DNA of 64,000 nt from Acidovorax sp. Leaf78 (GTDB taxonomy: Bacteria > Pseudomonadota > Gammaproteobacteria > Burkholderiales > Burkholderiaceae_C). Below the pieces are notes generated by a model. It was given only the letters and a program-made list of their open reading frames with translations. It was not told where the DNA came from and searched no databases. Where the stretch lies: NCBI RefSeq assembly GCF_001422735.1, contig NZ_LMLZ01000023.1, positions 134,587-198,586 of the forward strand, read 5' to 3'. A program made the translations under genes and the position numbers. The number at the start of each line of letters is the position of its first letter. Position 1 is the first letter of the stretch. Positions 45,588-55,851 of this stretch are shown here, one piece after another.

Positions 45588-45941
45588 ATGGCAGCACCCC
45601 AGCATGTCCCGTTTCTGACCGTGGAAGACGAAGACGACTGGGTCGTTTCGTTCGCCCTGGGCCCGCTCGGTGCCAGCCGCCTCACGCTCACGCGCACGCC
45701 GCATCTCGAATTCATGCTGCGGCCCGAGCAGCGCGGCGTCTCCGTGGGCGGTGTGGAGGCCGGCCAGCGCCCCACCCTGCTCGTGGCCGTGCAATGGGGC
45801 CACAAATGCGTGGACGTGGTGTCCACCGCCAAGCGCTACAGCCTGGACATCAGCAAGGTGGACAGCGCCACGCGTGCGGCGGCGCTGCGGGTGCTGGGGA
45901 AGATGAATTTCGATCAGCGGTTTCAGCTGGCGAATGCGTGA
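45588..45941 (+). CDS. Conserved hypothetical protein, 117 residues
   Basis: This is a compact protein with alternating strands (VPFLTVEDEDDWVVSFALG, SRLTLTRTPHLEFML, RPTLLVAVQWGHKCVDVV). It has one Cys and no signal peptide or membrane segment. I do not recognise the family. The start at 45588 is chosen because the earlier frame from 45453 is compositionally poor. It lies 243 bp after the MocR gene on the same strand; the gap has no other gene. The codon use is like that of the neighbours, so it is likely a real gene. Confidence 0.6.
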   Translation: MAAPQHVPFLTVEDEDDWVVSFALGPLGASRLTLTRTPHLEFMLRPEQRGVSVGGVEAGQRPTLLVAVQWGHKCVDVVSTAKRYSLDISKVDSATRAAALRVLGKMNFDQRFQLANA

Positions 45942-45998
45942 GTTCGCGTCGGTGAGCCAGGGCAGCATCAGAAGCGCGCCCTTACCCACTCCCCATAA

Positions 45999-46176
45999 CC
46001 GTTCGGGCTGAGCTTGTCGAAGCCAGGGCTCACACGCCCTGAATGAGCAGCCCTTCGACGTGGCTCAGGGCGAACGAAGCCAGGGCACACGCGCCCTGTG
46101 GTGGCAGCCCTTCGACAGGCTCAGGGCGAACGGAATTGAGGCTCAGGGTGAACGGAATTAAGGCTCAGGGCGAACT
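45999..46176. repeat. Cluster of REP-type elements
   Basis: There are at least three full copies of a GTTCGSSCTGAGCYTGTCGAAG-like element or its complement, at 45999-46024, 46049-46076 and 46105-46133. Two partial copies (GCTCAGGGTGAACGGAATT, GCTCAGGGCGAAC) follow at 46141-46176. The cluster lies between convergent genes. It is the densest of the REP clusters in the window. Confidence 0.85.
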
Positions 46177-46232
46177 AGCTATGGTTCAAGGTGAACAGCG
46201 TTGGAGCCAGATCAGCCTCGACCCCACCAGAC

Positions 46233-46802
46233 TCACACCACCAACGGATCCAACGGCTTCACCACCCGGCACGGGTTCCCCGCCGCAAACACCCGCGCCG
46301 GCACATCCCGGGTGACCACGCTGCCCGCACCAATCACAGCACCATCGCCAATCGTCACGCCCGGGCAGACGATGGCGCCGCCGCCGATCCACACGTCCGC
46401 GCCGATGGTGATCGGCACGCCCAGCTCCAGCCCACCCGCACGCTCCTCGGGCGACATGGGGTGCGATGCGGTGAAGATCTGCACGCCCGGCCCCATCATC
46501 GTGCGCGCGCCGATGTGCACTGGCGCCACGTCCAGCACCACGCAGTTCACGTTGAAGTACACGCCCTCGCCCAGCGTGATGTTGTAGCCGTAGTCGCACT
46601 GAAAAGGCGGCGTGATCGCCACGCTGGCCGGCACGCCCGGCACCAGTTGCGCGACCAGCGCCTTCACCGTGCCCGCGGTGTCGGGCCGGGTGGTGTTGAT
46701 GTCGTGGCACAGCTGGCGCGCGCGCAGGCGGTCGGCGGTCAACTCGGGGTCGGCGGCGTTGTAGAGCGCGCCGGCGATCATCTTGGATTTTTCAGAGGTC
46801 AT
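46233..46802 (-). CDS. Sugar O-acetyltransferase (maltose/galactoside acetyltransferase type)
   Basis: This 189-residue left-handed beta-helix enzyme starts with the MAC domain (SEKSKMIAGALYNAADPEL). The hexapeptide part has FQCDYGYNITLGEGVYFN, TASHPMSPEERAGGLELG (catalytic His) and DVWIGGGAIVCPGVTIGDGAVIGAGSVVT, in turns. It transfers acetyl from acetyl-CoA to a sugar hydroxyl in the cytoplasm. It is the last gene of the sugar operon, 39 bp after the dehydrogenase gene, so it may detoxify non-metabolised analogues of the transported sugar. Confidence 0.93.
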   Translation of the reverse strand: MTSEKSKMIAGALYNAADPELTADRLRARQLCHDINTTRPDTAGTVKALVAQLVPGVPASVAITPPFQCDYGYNITLGEGVYFNVNCVVLDVAPVHIGARTMMGPGVQIFTASHPMSPEERAGGLELGVPITIGADVWIGGGAIVCPGVTIGDGAVIGAGSVVTRDVPARVFAAGNPCRVVKPLDPLVV

Positions 46803-46841
46803 GGGCCATTGTCCCAGCCCTGCCACGCCAGTCCGGACGGG

Positions 46842-48008
46842 TCAGCCCAAGGGCGTCCACTTGCGCTCGCTCGCGGCGGACTCCACCACTTTCTCGATGA
46901 AGCGCACGCCCTCGGCCCCGTCTTCCACGCGCGGGTAGTCGGCCTCCAGCGCGGTGGCGGTGCGCCCCGCGGCCCGCGCCCGGATGTCGGCCGCCACGCC
47001 CAGGTAGACATTGGCAAACGCTTCGATGAAAGCCTCCGGGTGCCCGGCCGGAATGCGCCCTGCGCGCAGCGCCGATTCGCTCAGCCAGGGCGAGCCACGG
47101 GTGAGGATGCGGCGCGGCCCGTCCACCGGCGAATGCACCAGGTGGTTGGGGTCCTCCTGCCGCCACACCAGCGTGCCGAGCGTGCCGGACACCTGCAGGC
47201 GCACATCGTTCTCCAGCCCCGCCGCCACCTGCGACGCGACGATCACGCCGCGTGCGCCGCCCGCATAGCGCAGCAGCAGCTGTGCGTCGTCGTCCAGCTG
47301 GCGGCCTGCGCCGAAGGTGGTGAGGTCGGCGCACAGCGCCTCGGGCCGCAGGCCGGTGACGGTGGCGGCCAGGTTCTCAGCGTGCGATCCGATGTCGCCC
47401 ATGGTGCCCACCGCGCCGCTGCGGGCCGGGTCCAGCCGCCAGTCGGCCTGCTTGTTGCCGCCGCCCTGCTCCACTGCCGTGGCCAGCCAGCCCTGGTTGT
47501 ATTCCACGGTGACCTTGCGCAGCATGCCCAGGGCGCCGCTGTGCACCAGGTGGCGGGCCTCGCGCACCATCGGGTAGCCGGTGTAGTTGTAGGTCACGCC
47601 GAACACGGTGCCGGCCTTCTTCACCGCCGCCACCAGCTCATCGGCCTGCGCGCTGGTGTGCACCAGCGGCTTGTCGCACACCACATGAAAGCCCGCCTGC
47701 ACAAAGGCCAGGGCCACCGGGTGGTGCACGTGGTTGGGGGTGACGATGCTCACCAGGTCGATGCGCTCATCGGGGCTGCGGCGCAGCTCGTCGGCCAGCA
47801 GGTCCTGCCAGCTGCCGTGGTTGCGGTCGTCCGCCAGGCCCAGCTCGGCGCCGGATGCGCGGGCCCGCTCGGGCGATGACGAGAGCGCACCGGCCACCAG
47901 CGCGAACTGGCCGTCGAGCGCCATGGCCTTGCGGTGCACCGCACCGATGAAGGCGCCGTGGCCGCCGCCCACCATGGCGTAGCGGAGCTTTCTGACTTCA
48001 CTGGACAT
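46842..48008 (-). CDS. Gfo/Idh/MocA-family sugar oxidoreductase
   Basis: This 388-residue NAD(P)-dependent enzyme has an N-terminal Rossmann part with [19 protein letters not shown], followed by [21 protein letters not shown] and [17 protein letters not shown] (the EKP-like DKP signature). The C-terminal domain has [14 protein letters not shown]. Relatives oxidise inositols or sugars. The gene follows a TIM-barrel isomerase gene in the same operon, a pairing typical for inositol or ketose catabolism. The start at 48008 is chosen because the preceding frame runs through a REP element. Confidence 0.93.
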   Translation of the reverse strand: MSSEVRKLRYAMVGGGHGAFIGAVHRKAMALDGQFALVAGALSSSPERARASGAELGLADDRNHGSWQDLLADELRRSPDERIDLVSIVTPNHVHHPVALAFVQAGFHVVCDKPLVHTSAQADELVAAVKKAGTVFGVTYNYTGYPMVREARHLVHSGALGMLRKVTVEYNQGWLATAVEQGGGNKQADWRLDPARSGAVGTMGDIGSHAENLAATVTGLRPEALCADLTTFGAGRQLDDDAQLLLRYAGGARGVIVASQVAAGLENDVRLQVSGTLGTLVWRQEDPNHLVHSPVDGPRRILTRGSPWLSESALRAGRIPAGHPEAFIEAFANVYLGVAADIRARAAGRTATALEADYPRVEDGAEGVRFIEKVVESAASERKWTPLG

Positions 48009-48060
48009 ACGGAAGGCCTTTGTTTGTTGTTCTTGGTTCGCTGTTGCCGACACCACCCGG

Positions 48061-48131
48061 CCGTTCGCCCTGAGCTTGTCGAGGGGCTGTCGAGCACCCT
48101 GCCCTGGCTTCGACAGGCTCAGCCCGAACGG
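48061..48131. repeat. REP pair in the sugar operon
   Basis: Two copies in opposite orientation lie at 48061-48084 (CCGTTCGCCCTGAGCTTGTC start) and 48108-48131 (CTTCGACAGGCTCAGCCCGA start). They can form a stem between the isomerase and dehydrogenase genes and may stabilise or attenuate the operon mRNA. Confidence 0.85.
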
Positions 48132-48180
48132 TGAGGGAGTGGTGGATGGCGGTTGAATGGGGGCGGTGGCTGGAGAGCCC

Positions 48181-49194
48181 TCACACGTTCTGCTGGTCGC
48201 GCGCAAACACCGCGTCGAACGCGCCTGCCGCGGGCTTGAAGTCGAGCCGCTTGCAGAACGCCGCGCTCTCGGTGGCGCCGTGCACGCGGTCCATGCGGCT
48301 GTCCTCCCACTCCACCGAGAGCGGGCCCCGGTAGCCGATGTCGTTGAGCGCGACGATGATGGATTCGAAATCGATCATCCCGCGCCCCACGCTGCGAAAG
48401 TCCCAGGTGCGCCGCGCATCGCCAAAGCTGGTGTGCCCGCCGAAGGTGCCCACCGTGCCGTCGCCCTTGCCCCACCACACGTCCTTCATGTGGGCGTTGT
48501 AGATGCGGTCGGCAAACCGGCGGATGAACTTGACGTAGTCCACGCCCTGGTAGGCCAGGTGGCTCGGGTCGTAGTTGAAGCCGAAGCGCCGGTGCTGGTT
48601 GACCGCTGCAATCGCACGCTCGGCCGAGGCGATGTCGAACGCGATCTCGGTGGGGTGCACCTCCAGCGCGAAGTTGATGTCGTGCTCCTCGAACACATCA
48701 AGGATGGGGCCGAAGCGGTCTGCGAAGTCCACGAACCCCTTGTCCCAATACGCCTGCGTGGTGGGCGGAAACGCGTAGATCGAATGCCACACCGACGAGC
48801 CCGTGAAGCCGGTGACCGTCTTCACGCCGAACTGCGCAGCCGCACGCGCGGTATCGGCCAGCTCTTCGGCGGCGCGCTGGCGCACGCCCTCGGGCTCGCC
48901 GTTGCCCCACACGTGGGGCGGCAACATGGCATGGTGGCGCTCGTCGATCAGGTCGCACACGGCCTGGCCCACCAGGTGGTTGCCGATGGCAAAGCACTGC
49001 AGGCCGTGCTGGGCCAGCAGCGCGTGCTTGTCCTTCACGTACTGGGGCGTCGACAGCGCCTCCTGCACGTTGAAATGGTCGCCCCAGCAGGCCAGCTCCA
49101 GGCCGTCATAGCCCATGCTCTTGGCCAGGGGCGCGAGTTCTGCCAGCGGCATGTCGGCCCACTGGCCGGTGAAAAGGGTGACGGGTCTGGGCAT
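48181..49194 (-). CDS. TIM-barrel sugar-phosphate isomerase/epimerase family protein
   Basis: This 337-residue xylose-isomerase-like TIM barrel has [19 protein letters not shown] near the start. Metal-ligand segments are [13 protein letters not shown] (Glu), [11 protein letters not shown] (Asp and His), [11 protein letters not shown] (His) and [12 protein letters not shown] (Glu). It probably isomerises or epimerises the sugar handled by the neighbouring dehydrogenase. The start at 49194 fits the family; the frame to 49227 is unsupported. Confidence 0.93.
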   Translation of the reverse strand: MPRPVTLFTGQWADMPLAELAPLAKSMGYDGLELACWGDHFNVQEALSTPQYVKDKHALLAQHGLQCFAIGNHLVGQAVCDLIDERHHAMLPPHVWGNGEPEGVRQRAAEELADTARAAAQFGVKTVTGFTGSSVWHSIYAFPPTTQAYWDKGFVDFADRFGPILDVFEEHDINFALEVHPTEIAFDIASAERAIAAVNQHRRFGFNYDPSHLAYQGVDYVKFIRRFADRIYNAHMKDVWWGKGDGTVGTFGGHTSFGDARRTWDFRSVGRGMIDFESIIVALNDIGYRGPLSVEWEDSRMDRVHGATESAAFCKRLDFKPAAGAFDAVFARDQQNV

Positions 49195-49639
49195 GGTGCG
49201 TGCGTCCTGGTTATTCGGTCCACCCACCGTTCAGCCTGAGCTTGTCGAAGGCCGGGCACGCAGGGTGTGGCTTCGACAGGCTCAGCCCGAACGGGCGGGG
49301 GTGGTGTTGAGCCATTCGGGTCGTGGTGACTGCCATGGCTTTTGTCTGGCAATCGTTGAATCCCAACATCCGAACCTCCCAACCTCCCAAATCCGTTCAG
49401 CCTGAGCTTGTCGAAGGCCGGGCACGGCTGGGTGCGGCTTCGACAAGCTCAGCCCGAACGGGCGGGGGTGGGTTCGGGTTCGGGTTCGGGTTCGGGTTCG
49501 GGTTCGGGTTCGGGTTCGGGCTGGATGGGTTGAGAGCCATGGCTTCCACTTGCCCAGCAAGCAGTCACCGCTATATTTTTAGTAGCTGCTTGCGCTTACC
49601 AGACAAGCGGTAGAGACCTTTTTTATCTCAAAACCACCA
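49195..49639. repeat. Repeat-filled spacer between isomerase and binding-protein genes
   Basis: This 445-bp space has no gene but four REP copies in two opposed pairs (49227-49250 with 49271-49294, and 49393-49417 with 49438-49462). It also holds an eight-copy GGTTCG tandem tract at 49471-49518 and a GCGCTAGCAGCTAT-type palindromic element at 49571-49620. The stems would separate expression of the transporter part from the catabolic part of the operon. Confidence 0.85.
49471..49518. repeat. Hexanucleotide tandem repeat (GGTTCG)8
   Basis: Eight uninterrupted units of GGTTCG lie immediately after a REP copy that ends in GAACGG. On the minus strand they would read as Arg-Thr repeats, but no gene covers them. 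A variable-number tract of this kind is prone to slippage. Confidence 0.95.
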
Positions 49640-50629
49640 TCAGAACGGCGAGTCGGGGAAGTAGAAGTTCTTCGCGTTTTCCTTGGTGATCAGCACCGAC
49701 GGGATGATCGTCGTCGCAGGCAGCTTCTCGCCCTTGATGCGCGCCTCGGCCGTCAGCTTGATCGAGTCATAAATGAACTTGGGGCTGTACGACACGTTGG
49801 CCTGGATCAGCGGGTTGCTGCCGTCGGCCAGCGTCTTGATCATGCCCTTGGCACCCGCGCCGCCGAACACCAGCTTGATGTCCTTGCGCTTGGCCTGTTC
49901 GATGGCCTTGAGCACGCCCACGGCCATGTCGTCGTCGGCGGCCCACACCGCGTCGATCTGCGGAAAGCGCGTCAGGTAGTCCTGCATCACCTTGAAAGCA
50001 TCGTCGCGGTTCCAGTTGGCGTACTTGGCATCCAGCAGCTTGATGTCGGGGTGGTTCTTGAGCACCGCGTTGAACGCGTCCATGCGCTCGTTGTCCAGCG
50101 TGGTCGCAATGCCGCGCATGGCCACTACGTTGCCCTTGCCGTTCAGCGCCTTGGCGATGTACTCGGCCGGAATCTTGCCAAACGCGGTGTTGTCACCGGC
50201 CACATACGCGTCCTGCGCGCTGGTGTCCGTCAGGCCGCGGTCCACCACCGTCACGTACACACCCTTGGCCTTGACCTGGGCCACGGGCTTGGTCAGCGCG
50301 GCCGATTCGAACGGGAAGATGACCAATGCGTTGATCTTGTTGACCGTGACCAGGTCCTGCAGCTGGTTGGCCTGCTCGGGCGCGCCGCCTGCGGTCTTGA
50401 CGATGACCTGCAGGCCGGGGTGGGCCTTCTCCAGGTCCTTCTTGGCCTGGTTGGCCCAGTACACGATGCCGCCCGTGAAGCCGTGCGTGGCCGACGGAAT
50501 GGCCACGCCCACCACCGTCTTGTTGGCCTGCGCCATCGCCGGGCCTGCCAGCGCCAGTGCGGCTGCGGCCCCCACGGCCGAGAGGGCCAGGCGGCGGGTG
50601 AAGGACGAAGTTGATGTCTTGCTGTTCAT
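49640..50629 (-). CDS. Sugar ABC transporter substrate-binding protein
   Basis: This 329-residue periplasmic protein has a signal peptide ([22 protein letters not shown]) and the peripla_BP_4 fold of ribose/galactose-type binding proteins. [21 protein letters not shown] holds the aromatic sugar-binding segment, then [36 protein letters not shown] and [20 protein letters not shown] follow. It delivers a sugar to the ATPase/permease pair encoded upstream. A (TGTTGC)5 tract lies directly before the ribosome-binding site AGGAGA. A DNA uptake or REP-rich spacer of 316 bp separates it from the permease gene. Confidence 0.95.
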   Translation of the reverse strand: MNSKTSTSSFTRRLALSAVGAAAALALAGPAMAQANKTVVGVAIPSATHGFTGGIVYWANQAKKDLEKAHPGLQVIVKTAGGAPEQANQLQDLVTVNKINALVIFPFESAALTKPVAQVKAKGVYVTVVDRGLTDTSAQDAYVAGDNTAFGKIPAEYIAKALNGKGNVVAMRGIATTLDNERMDAFNAVLKNHPDIKLLDAKYANWNRDDAFKVMQDYLTRFPQIDAVWAADDDMAVGVLKAIEQAKRKDIKLVFGGAGAKGMIKTLADGSNPLIQANVSYSPKFIYDSIKLTAEARIKGEKLPATTIIPSVLITKENAKNFYFPDSPF

Positions 50630-50945
<316 letters not shown>

Positions 50946-51962
50946 TCACCTCTTTCCACGCTGCATGAAAGCCACGGCGATGATCACGAACCCCTGCACC
51001 GCCGCGTTCAAATACACGCTGATGATGCTGGTCAGGTTCAAGATATTGCTGATCACCGACAGCAGGATCGCGCCCACCACCGTGCCGGTGATGCTGCCCG
51101 CCCCACCCTTGAGCACCGTTCCGCCCACGATCACCGCGGCGATGGCCTCCAGCTCCCACAGCAACCCCGTGGTGGGCGATGCGGACCCCAGGCGCGGCAC
51201 GTACAGCAGCGTGGCAATGCCCACGCACACCCCGAGCAGCATGTACGTCAGGATCTTGATCTTGTGCACGTCCACCGCCGCGTACTGCGCCACCTGCTCG
51301 TTGGAGCCGATGGCCTGCACATAGCGGCCGTAGGCCGTGCGGTTCAGGATGACGCCGCCGATGACAGCCACCAGCAAAAAGACCCAGACCGGAATCGGCA
51401 CCCCCAGCAGGTTGGCGTAGTACACCGGGCTGTAGATGTCCGACAGATCGTTCTCCAGCGTGATGGCCCCGCCGTTCGAAAAATACGTGAGGTACGCACG
51501 GAAGATGCCCAGCGTGCCCAGCGTCACGATGAAGGGCTCGATGCGCCCCTTGGTGATGAGCAGGCCGTGCACCAGCCCGAACACCGCGCCCAGCACCACC
51601 GCCAGCAGCATGCCCACCACCACGGCCGCCATGGGCGAGCCCAGCACGGGCGCCATCGCGTTCATGAACAAAATCACCGAGCCTGCGATCAGCGCCGCCA
51701 TCGACCCCACCGACAAATCGATGCCGCCCGAGATGATCACAAAACACATGCCCACCGCGATGATGCCGATGAAGGCCGTGCGCGTGAGCACGTTCATCAC
51801 GTTGTCGTAGGTGGCGAAGTTGCTGTTGAGCAGCGTGCCGGCAATGCACAGCAGCACCAGCCCGATGACCGGGCCCAGGCCGTGCAGCTTGCCCCACCAG
51901 GCCGTGGCGCCGCCGTGGCGGCCCGCTGCGGTGGATGCGTTTTCAGCGGGTACCTGTGGCAT
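50946..51962 (-). CDS. Sugar ABC transporter permease (RbsC type)
   Basis: This 338-residue inner-membrane protein has about nine segments. It has [32 protein letters not shown] (two membrane segments), the EAA-like [25 protein letters not shown] loop and [26 protein letters not shown], all typical of BPD_transp_2 permeases for ribose, xylose and inositol. Its start codon lies within the last 20 bp of the ATPase gene, so translation is coupled. Confidence 0.95.
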   Translation of the reverse strand: MPQVPAENASTAAGRHGGATAWWGKLHGLGPVIGLVLLCIAGTLLNSNFATYDNVMNVLTRTAFIGIIAVGMCFVIISGGIDLSVGSMAALIAGSVILFMNAMAPVLGSPMAAVVVGMLLAVVLGAVFGLVHGLLITKGRIEPFIVTLGTLGIFRAYLTYFSNGGAITLENDLSDIYSPVYYANLLGVPIPVWVFLLVAVIGGVILNRTAYGRYVQAIGSNEQVAQYAAVDVHKIKILTYMLLGVCVGIATLLYVPRLGSASPTTGLLWELEAIAAVIVGGTVLKGGAGSITGTVVGAILLSVISNILNLTSIISVYLNAAVQGFVIIAVAFMQRGKR

Positions 51963-53433
51963 GTGCGATCAACTCCTCTTCGGTCAAATGTGGTTCTTGC
52001 AGCGTGGTCTGCAGCCGCCCGGCGCGCATCACCGCCACGCGGTGGCACAGGCCGATCAGCTCCATCAGTTCGGAAGAAATCACCACCACCGCCAGCCCCT
52101 GCTCTGCCAGGCGCTGCACCAGGTGATAGATCTCGCGCTTGGCGCCCACGTCCACGCCGCGCGTGGGCTCGTCCAGCACCACCACGCTGGGGCCGGGGTG
52201 CAGCACCTTGGCCAGCGCCAGCTTTTGCTGGTTGCCGCCCGACAGCGACGACGCCCGCACCTCCAGCGACCCGGTGCGGATGCCGAACTCCTGCACCGCA
52301 TCGCGCAGCGCGGCCTGCTCGGCCGCCGGGTCGAGCCAGGGCTTGGCGTAGCGCTCCAGCGCCATCAGCGTCAGGTTGGGCCGCAGGCTGAAGTGCACGT
52401 GCAGGCCCTTGCCCTTGCGGTCTTCGCTCAGGTACGTGAGGCCATGGCGCGCCGCATCGCGCGGGCTTTTCAAATTCACCGGCTTGCCCGCCAGCTCCAC
52501 CGTGCCGGCCGAGCGCGGGCGCAGGCCCAGCAGGCCCTCGAACAGCTCCGTGCGCCCCGCGCCCACCAGCCCGGCAAAGCCCAGTATCTCGCCGCGCCGC
52601 ACGTCAAAGCTCACGTCCTCGGCCCAGCCGGGCACCGTGAGGCCGCGCACCTGAATGGCGGGCTCTCCACCCGCAGGCGCTGGCAGCTTGGGCGGAAACA
52701 AATCCGCCAGCTCGCGGCCCACCATCAGGTTGGCCATCTGCCGCCGCGTCACGCTGGCCGTGGCCTCGCGCGCCACCAGCAGGCCGTCGCGCATCACCAC
52801 CACCTCGTCGGTGGTGCGCTCCACTTCGTCGAGCTTGTGCGATATGTAGATGATGGTCACGCCCGCGGCCTTCAGGCCAGCCATCAGCGCAAACAGGCGC
52901 TCCGTCTCGCCCGGGGTCAGCGTGGCGGTGGGCTCGTCCATGATGAGCAGGCGCGCATTGCGGGCCAGCGCGCGGGCAATCTCCACCAGCTGCTTTTCGG
53001 CCACGATGAGCTTCCTCACGCGCGTGTCGGGGTCCAGCGGCAAACCCACCTGTGCAAGAGCAGCACGCGTCTTCTCGCGCATCGCCTTGTCATCCAGGAA
53101 GGGGCCCTTCTTGATCTCGTGGCCCAGAAAGATGTTCTGCGCAATCGTCAGGTCGTCCGCCAGGTTGAACTCCTGGTGAATGAGCACAATGCCCTGCGCT
53201 TCGGCCGCGCGCGAGCCGCCACCCGGGGCGCGCACCGCGCCGTCCACCACCACCTCGCCGGTGGTGGGGCTCTCGTACCCGGCCAAAATCTTCATCAAGG
53301 TGGACTTGCCCGCGCCGTTCTCGCCCAGCAGGCCGTACACCCGGCCCGGCTGCAGGGCAAAGCCCACGCCGTGCAGCACGCGCACGGGGCCGAACTCCTT
53401 GGTCACATTGCGAAACTCGACAGCGACGCTCAT
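51943..53433 (-). CDS. Sugar ABC transporter ATP-binding protein (RbsA type)
   Basis: This 496-residue protein has two ATPase domains. The first has [20 protein letters not shown] (Walker A) and [12 protein letters not shown] (Walker B). The second has [17 protein letters not shown], a degenerate P-loop as usual in this family, with [17 protein letters not shown] (signature) and [15 protein letters not shown]. It powers the permease encoded downstream. It overlaps the ROK regulator gene by 4 bp at its start. Confidence 0.96.
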   Translation of the reverse strand: MSVAVEFRNVTKEFGPVRVLHGVGFALQPGRVYGLLGENGAGKSTLMKILAGYESPTTGEVVVDGAVRAPGGGSRAAEAQGIVLIHQEFNLADDLTIAQNIFLGHEIKKGPFLDDKAMREKTRAALAQVGLPLDPDTRVRKLIVAEKQLVEIARALARNARLLIMDEPTATLTPGETERLFALMAGLKAAGVTIIYISHKLDEVERTTDEVVVMRDGLLVAREATASVTRRQMANLMVGRELADLFPPKLPAPAGGEPAIQVRGLTVPGWAEDVSFDVRRGEILGFAGLVGAGRTELFEGLLGLRPRSAGTVELAGKPVNLKSPRDAARHGLTYLSEDRKGKGLHVHFSLRPNLTLMALERYAKPWLDPAAEQAALRDAVQEFGIRTGSLEVRASSLSGGNQQKLALAKVLHPGPSVVVLDEPTRGVDVGAKREIYHLVQRLAEQGLAVVVISSELMELIGLCHRVAVMRAGRLQTTLQEPHLTEEELIAHATGTR

Positions 53434-54677
53434 CGTGTGGCCCCCACGGCATTGGCTTTGGTCGCAGAAGAAGAGGCACGCGGCGACAGCGCCAAGCTTT
53501 GCTGCATGGCCAGCACACCCGCGCCCACCACCCCCGCATCGTCGGCCAGCGGCGCGTATTGAATCTCGAGGTGCCGCGTCGACAGCGCCAGCGACCGGTG
53601 GTACACGCTCTGCCGCACCGACGCCAGGAAAAGCGGCCCCATGTCCGTCACCCGCCCCGCAATGAACACATGCGACGGGTTGAAGAAATTCACGATGGAC
53701 GCCAGCATCTGCCCCACCAGGCTGCCCGCCCGCTGAATGATTGCGTTGGCCGCCACATCGCCCGCGCGGCTGGCCTGGGCCACGTCTTCAGTCGTCAGCG
53801 TGCCGGTGGCCTGCAGGCGCTCGGCCAGCATCGCGCTCTCGCCCCGGTCCACGGCCTCCATCGCCATGCGCGCCATGGCGGGCGCTGCCGCCATCGCCTC
53901 CACACAGCCCTGGTTGCCGCAGTGGCAGCGCGGCCCGCTCTGGTCCACGCAGATATGGCCCACGTCACCGGCCGACCCGTTGGCGCCCCGGTACACCTGC
54001 CCGTGGCACACGATGCCGCAGCCAATGCCCGTGCCCACCTTGATCACCAAAAAGTTGGGCAGATTGCGCTGCAGCCGCCACAGCTCGCCCAGCGCCATCA
54101 GATTCACGTCGTTGTCCACAAACACCGGCGCGGCAAATGCCTCGCGCAGGTAGTCGCGGATGGAGAAGCCGTCCCAGTCGGGCATCAGCGGCGGGTTGAC
54201 GAGCTGCCCGCTTTCAAAATCCACCGGCCCCGGCAGCCCCATGCCGATGGCAATGACCTGCGACGCCGCCAGCCCGCAGCGCGCCATCAGCTCCCGCATC
54301 AGCCCGCGCAGCCGCGCCAGGATCACGCCCGGCCCCTGGCGCACATCGATGGGCTCGCGGTGCCGCGCCAGCACCGTCATGTCGGGCCGCATGATCGCTA
54401 CCTGCATGCTCGTTGCGCCCAGGTCGGCGCCAATGACCACGCCCAGGGTTTCGCTCAAGCGGAGGGTTTCGGCCCGCCGGCCGCCAGAGGATTCTTGCAG
54501 GCCCACCTCGTCGAGCAGGCCCTCGTCCAGCAGCGCCGCAACCATGGCGTTGGCCTTGCTCTTGGAATAGGCCAGGCGCTGCGCCAGCGCATTGCGCGAC
54601 GCGCCCGCGGACCAGAAGATGGTCTGCAAGACGTCCAGGTCTTCGGTGCCGCAGTGACTCCAGCGGGTGGATGGCAA
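53430..54677 (-). CDS. ROK-family transcriptional regulator
   Basis: This 415-residue protein has an N-terminal MarR-like helix-turn-helix (LQTIFWSAGASRNALAQRLAYSKSKANAMVAALLDEGLL, in helices) and a sugar-kinase-like ROK domain: VVIGADLGATSMQVAIM, GMGLPGPVDFESG, IKVGTGIGCGIV, and the zinc-binding CHCGNQGCVEA. It senses the transported sugar and controls this operon, of which it is the first gene. The TTG at 54677 is preferred because AGGAGA lies 6 bases upstream; a GTG at 54707 is the only longer option and would place that site inside the gene. Confidence 0.9.
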   Translation of the reverse strand: MPSTRWSHCGTEDLDVLQTIFWSAGASRNALAQRLAYSKSKANAMVAALLDEGLLDEVGLQESSGGRRAETLRLSETLGVVIGADLGATSMQVAIMRPDMTVLARHREPIDVRQGPGVILARLRGLMRELMARCGLAASQVIAIGMGLPGPVDFESGQLVNPPLMPDWDGFSIRDYLREAFAAPVFVDNDVNLMALGELWRLQRNLPNFLVIKVGTGIGCGIVCHGQVYRGANGSAGDVGHICVDQSGPRCHCGNQGCVEAMAAAPAMARMAMEAVDRGESAMLAERLQATGTLTTEDVAQASRAGDVAANAIIQRAGSLVGQMLASIVNFFNPSHVFIAGRVTDMGPLFLASVRQSVYHRSLALSTRHLEIQYAPLADDAGVVGAGVLAMQQSLALSPRASSSATKANAVGATR

Positions 54678-55014
54678 GGCTTGTCTCCTGTCGTTGTTGT
54701 GTAGCACCTCATGGGGGTGGGTGCTTGACAGGGATGCTATGCGGTCTACTTTGGCCGGGCAAGACTTAACTTTGACCTAATTTAGGTTAAACACCATTGA
54801 ATCTAAAGTGCAAATTGTTAGGATAAATGTGCGACCGGCATCTCTACACGCCCGATGTGAATGCCCGACCATTGTTGAAATCTTTCGATTGCAAATCTCC
54901 CAGATTTCATTCATCCTCGCCGTCATACTCGTAATGTGGAGTAGATTTCAGGCCGTAGTTACAGAACATGCGGATTCTTATTGCACATCTTAGAGAAATT
55001 TTTAATTTACTGCT
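54678..55014. other. AT-rich spacer between the ROK operon and the TIR genes
   Basis: This 337-bp space falls from GC-rich to AT-rich at about 54770. Its first part holds the ROK operator (54774-54788). The rest has no recognised gene; a 61-codon open frame from a GTG at 54808 has no ribosome-binding site or family resemblance. Confidence 0.6.
54774..54788 (-). promoter_or_regulatory. Operator candidate of the ROK-regulated sugar operon
   Basis: GACCTAA-T-TTAGGTT is a 7-1-7 inverted repeat with one mismatch, 97 bp before the ROK gene start. AT-rich palindromes of this size are typical binding sites of NagC/XylR-type ROK regulators, so negative autoregulation is likely. Confidence 0.55.
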
Positions 55015-55827
55015 ATGAATTATTGGAATCGAACTCGTAGTGTAGTCAAAAGTGCGAAAGCTGCCATTGCTTCCGAACCTAAGCATCTAGCTTCAATCGC
55101 ACCTCTAGTGGAGGATGCACTTTCATTGCTCTTAAGCAACCCGTCTGAAGAATCAGTATCGGAAGTCAGCTATTTACTCACTAAAGCCCAGGAATTCGTA
55201 GCGCGATGGCGACCATCTCCTCGACCGTCTCCTGGCGTTATTTACATTCAGCCAATATGGGCACGAAGCACCGACGAACAAATCAGCGAAGCGCTATCAC
55301 TCTTAAAACATGTTGATCTTTCAATCCCAAAAAAAATCGAAAATCCTACAACAATGAAAATATTTATTAGCCACAGCAGTGTAGATAAAAAAATTGCAGA
55401 GTCTTTAATTGATTTAATTCGACTGGCTTTAAACATACGCTCCAGCGACATTCGATGCACAAGCGTCGATGGCTATAAATTATCTGCCGGAGCGGAATCA
55501 AATAATCAGCTCAAGGCGGAAGTTTTCGAAAGTGAAATATTTATCGCAATACTTAGTCCAGCAAGCATGGCATCGATTTACGTCATGTTTGAACTAGGTG
55601 CACGATGGGGAGCCAACAAATACTTAGCACCAATCATGACAAATGGAACAAAGGCACATGACTTAAAAGCCCCACTCTCCGAGATACATGCAATCAACGG
55701 ATCTTCCGAACCAGACATGCTCCAATTAATAGAAGATCTATCTCAACGTCTAAAGATAAGCACAGAGAAACCGGCCGTATACAACAAAGCTCTTCGAGTT
55801 TTTACGGAATGCGCCTCAACAGCATAG
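55015..55827 (+). CDS. TIR-domain protein 1
   Basis: This is a 270-residue protein. Residues 1-70 are helical with no recognised domain, and a Pro-rich linker follows. From about residue 114 it is a TIR domain: MKIFISHSSVDKKIAESLID (strand A and box 1), IRCTSVDGYKLSAGAE, IFIAILSPASMASIYVMFELGARWG, with Glu193 in FELG at the position of the NADase catalytic Glu. This is a bacterial TIR clade often found in defence islands; such proteins cleave NAD or signal with its products. The DNA is AT-rich (18 G/C in 55381-55440), unlike the surroundings. The gene is followed after 24 bp by a second TIR gene. Function is inferred, not shown. Confidence 0.85.
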   Translation: MNYWNRTRSVVKSAKAAIASEPKHLASIAPLVEDALSLLLSNPSEESVSEVSYLLTKAQEFVARWRPSPRPSPGVIYIQPIWARSTDEQISEALSLLKHVDLSIPKKIENPTTMKIFISHSSVDKKIAESLIDLIRLALNIRSSDIRCTSVDGYKLSAGAESNNQLKAEVFESEIFIAILSPASMASIYVMFELGARWGANKYLAPIMTNGTKAHDLKAPLSEIHAINGSSEPDMLQLIEDLSQRLKISTEKPAVYNKALRVFTECASTA

Positions 55828-55851
55828 CAAGCATGTATTTTTATATTCAAG

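Noticed and set aside
49471-49518. Possible CRISPR or protein-repeat gene from the GGTTCG tract
   Set aside because: The unit is six bases with no spacers, and the open frame across it has no start signal or conserved sequence.
54808-54993. 61-codon open frame upstream of the TIR genes
   Set aside because: GTG start without a ribosome-binding site and no recognised domain; AT-rich DNA gives such frames by chance, though a small antitoxin-like peptide cannot be fully excluded.
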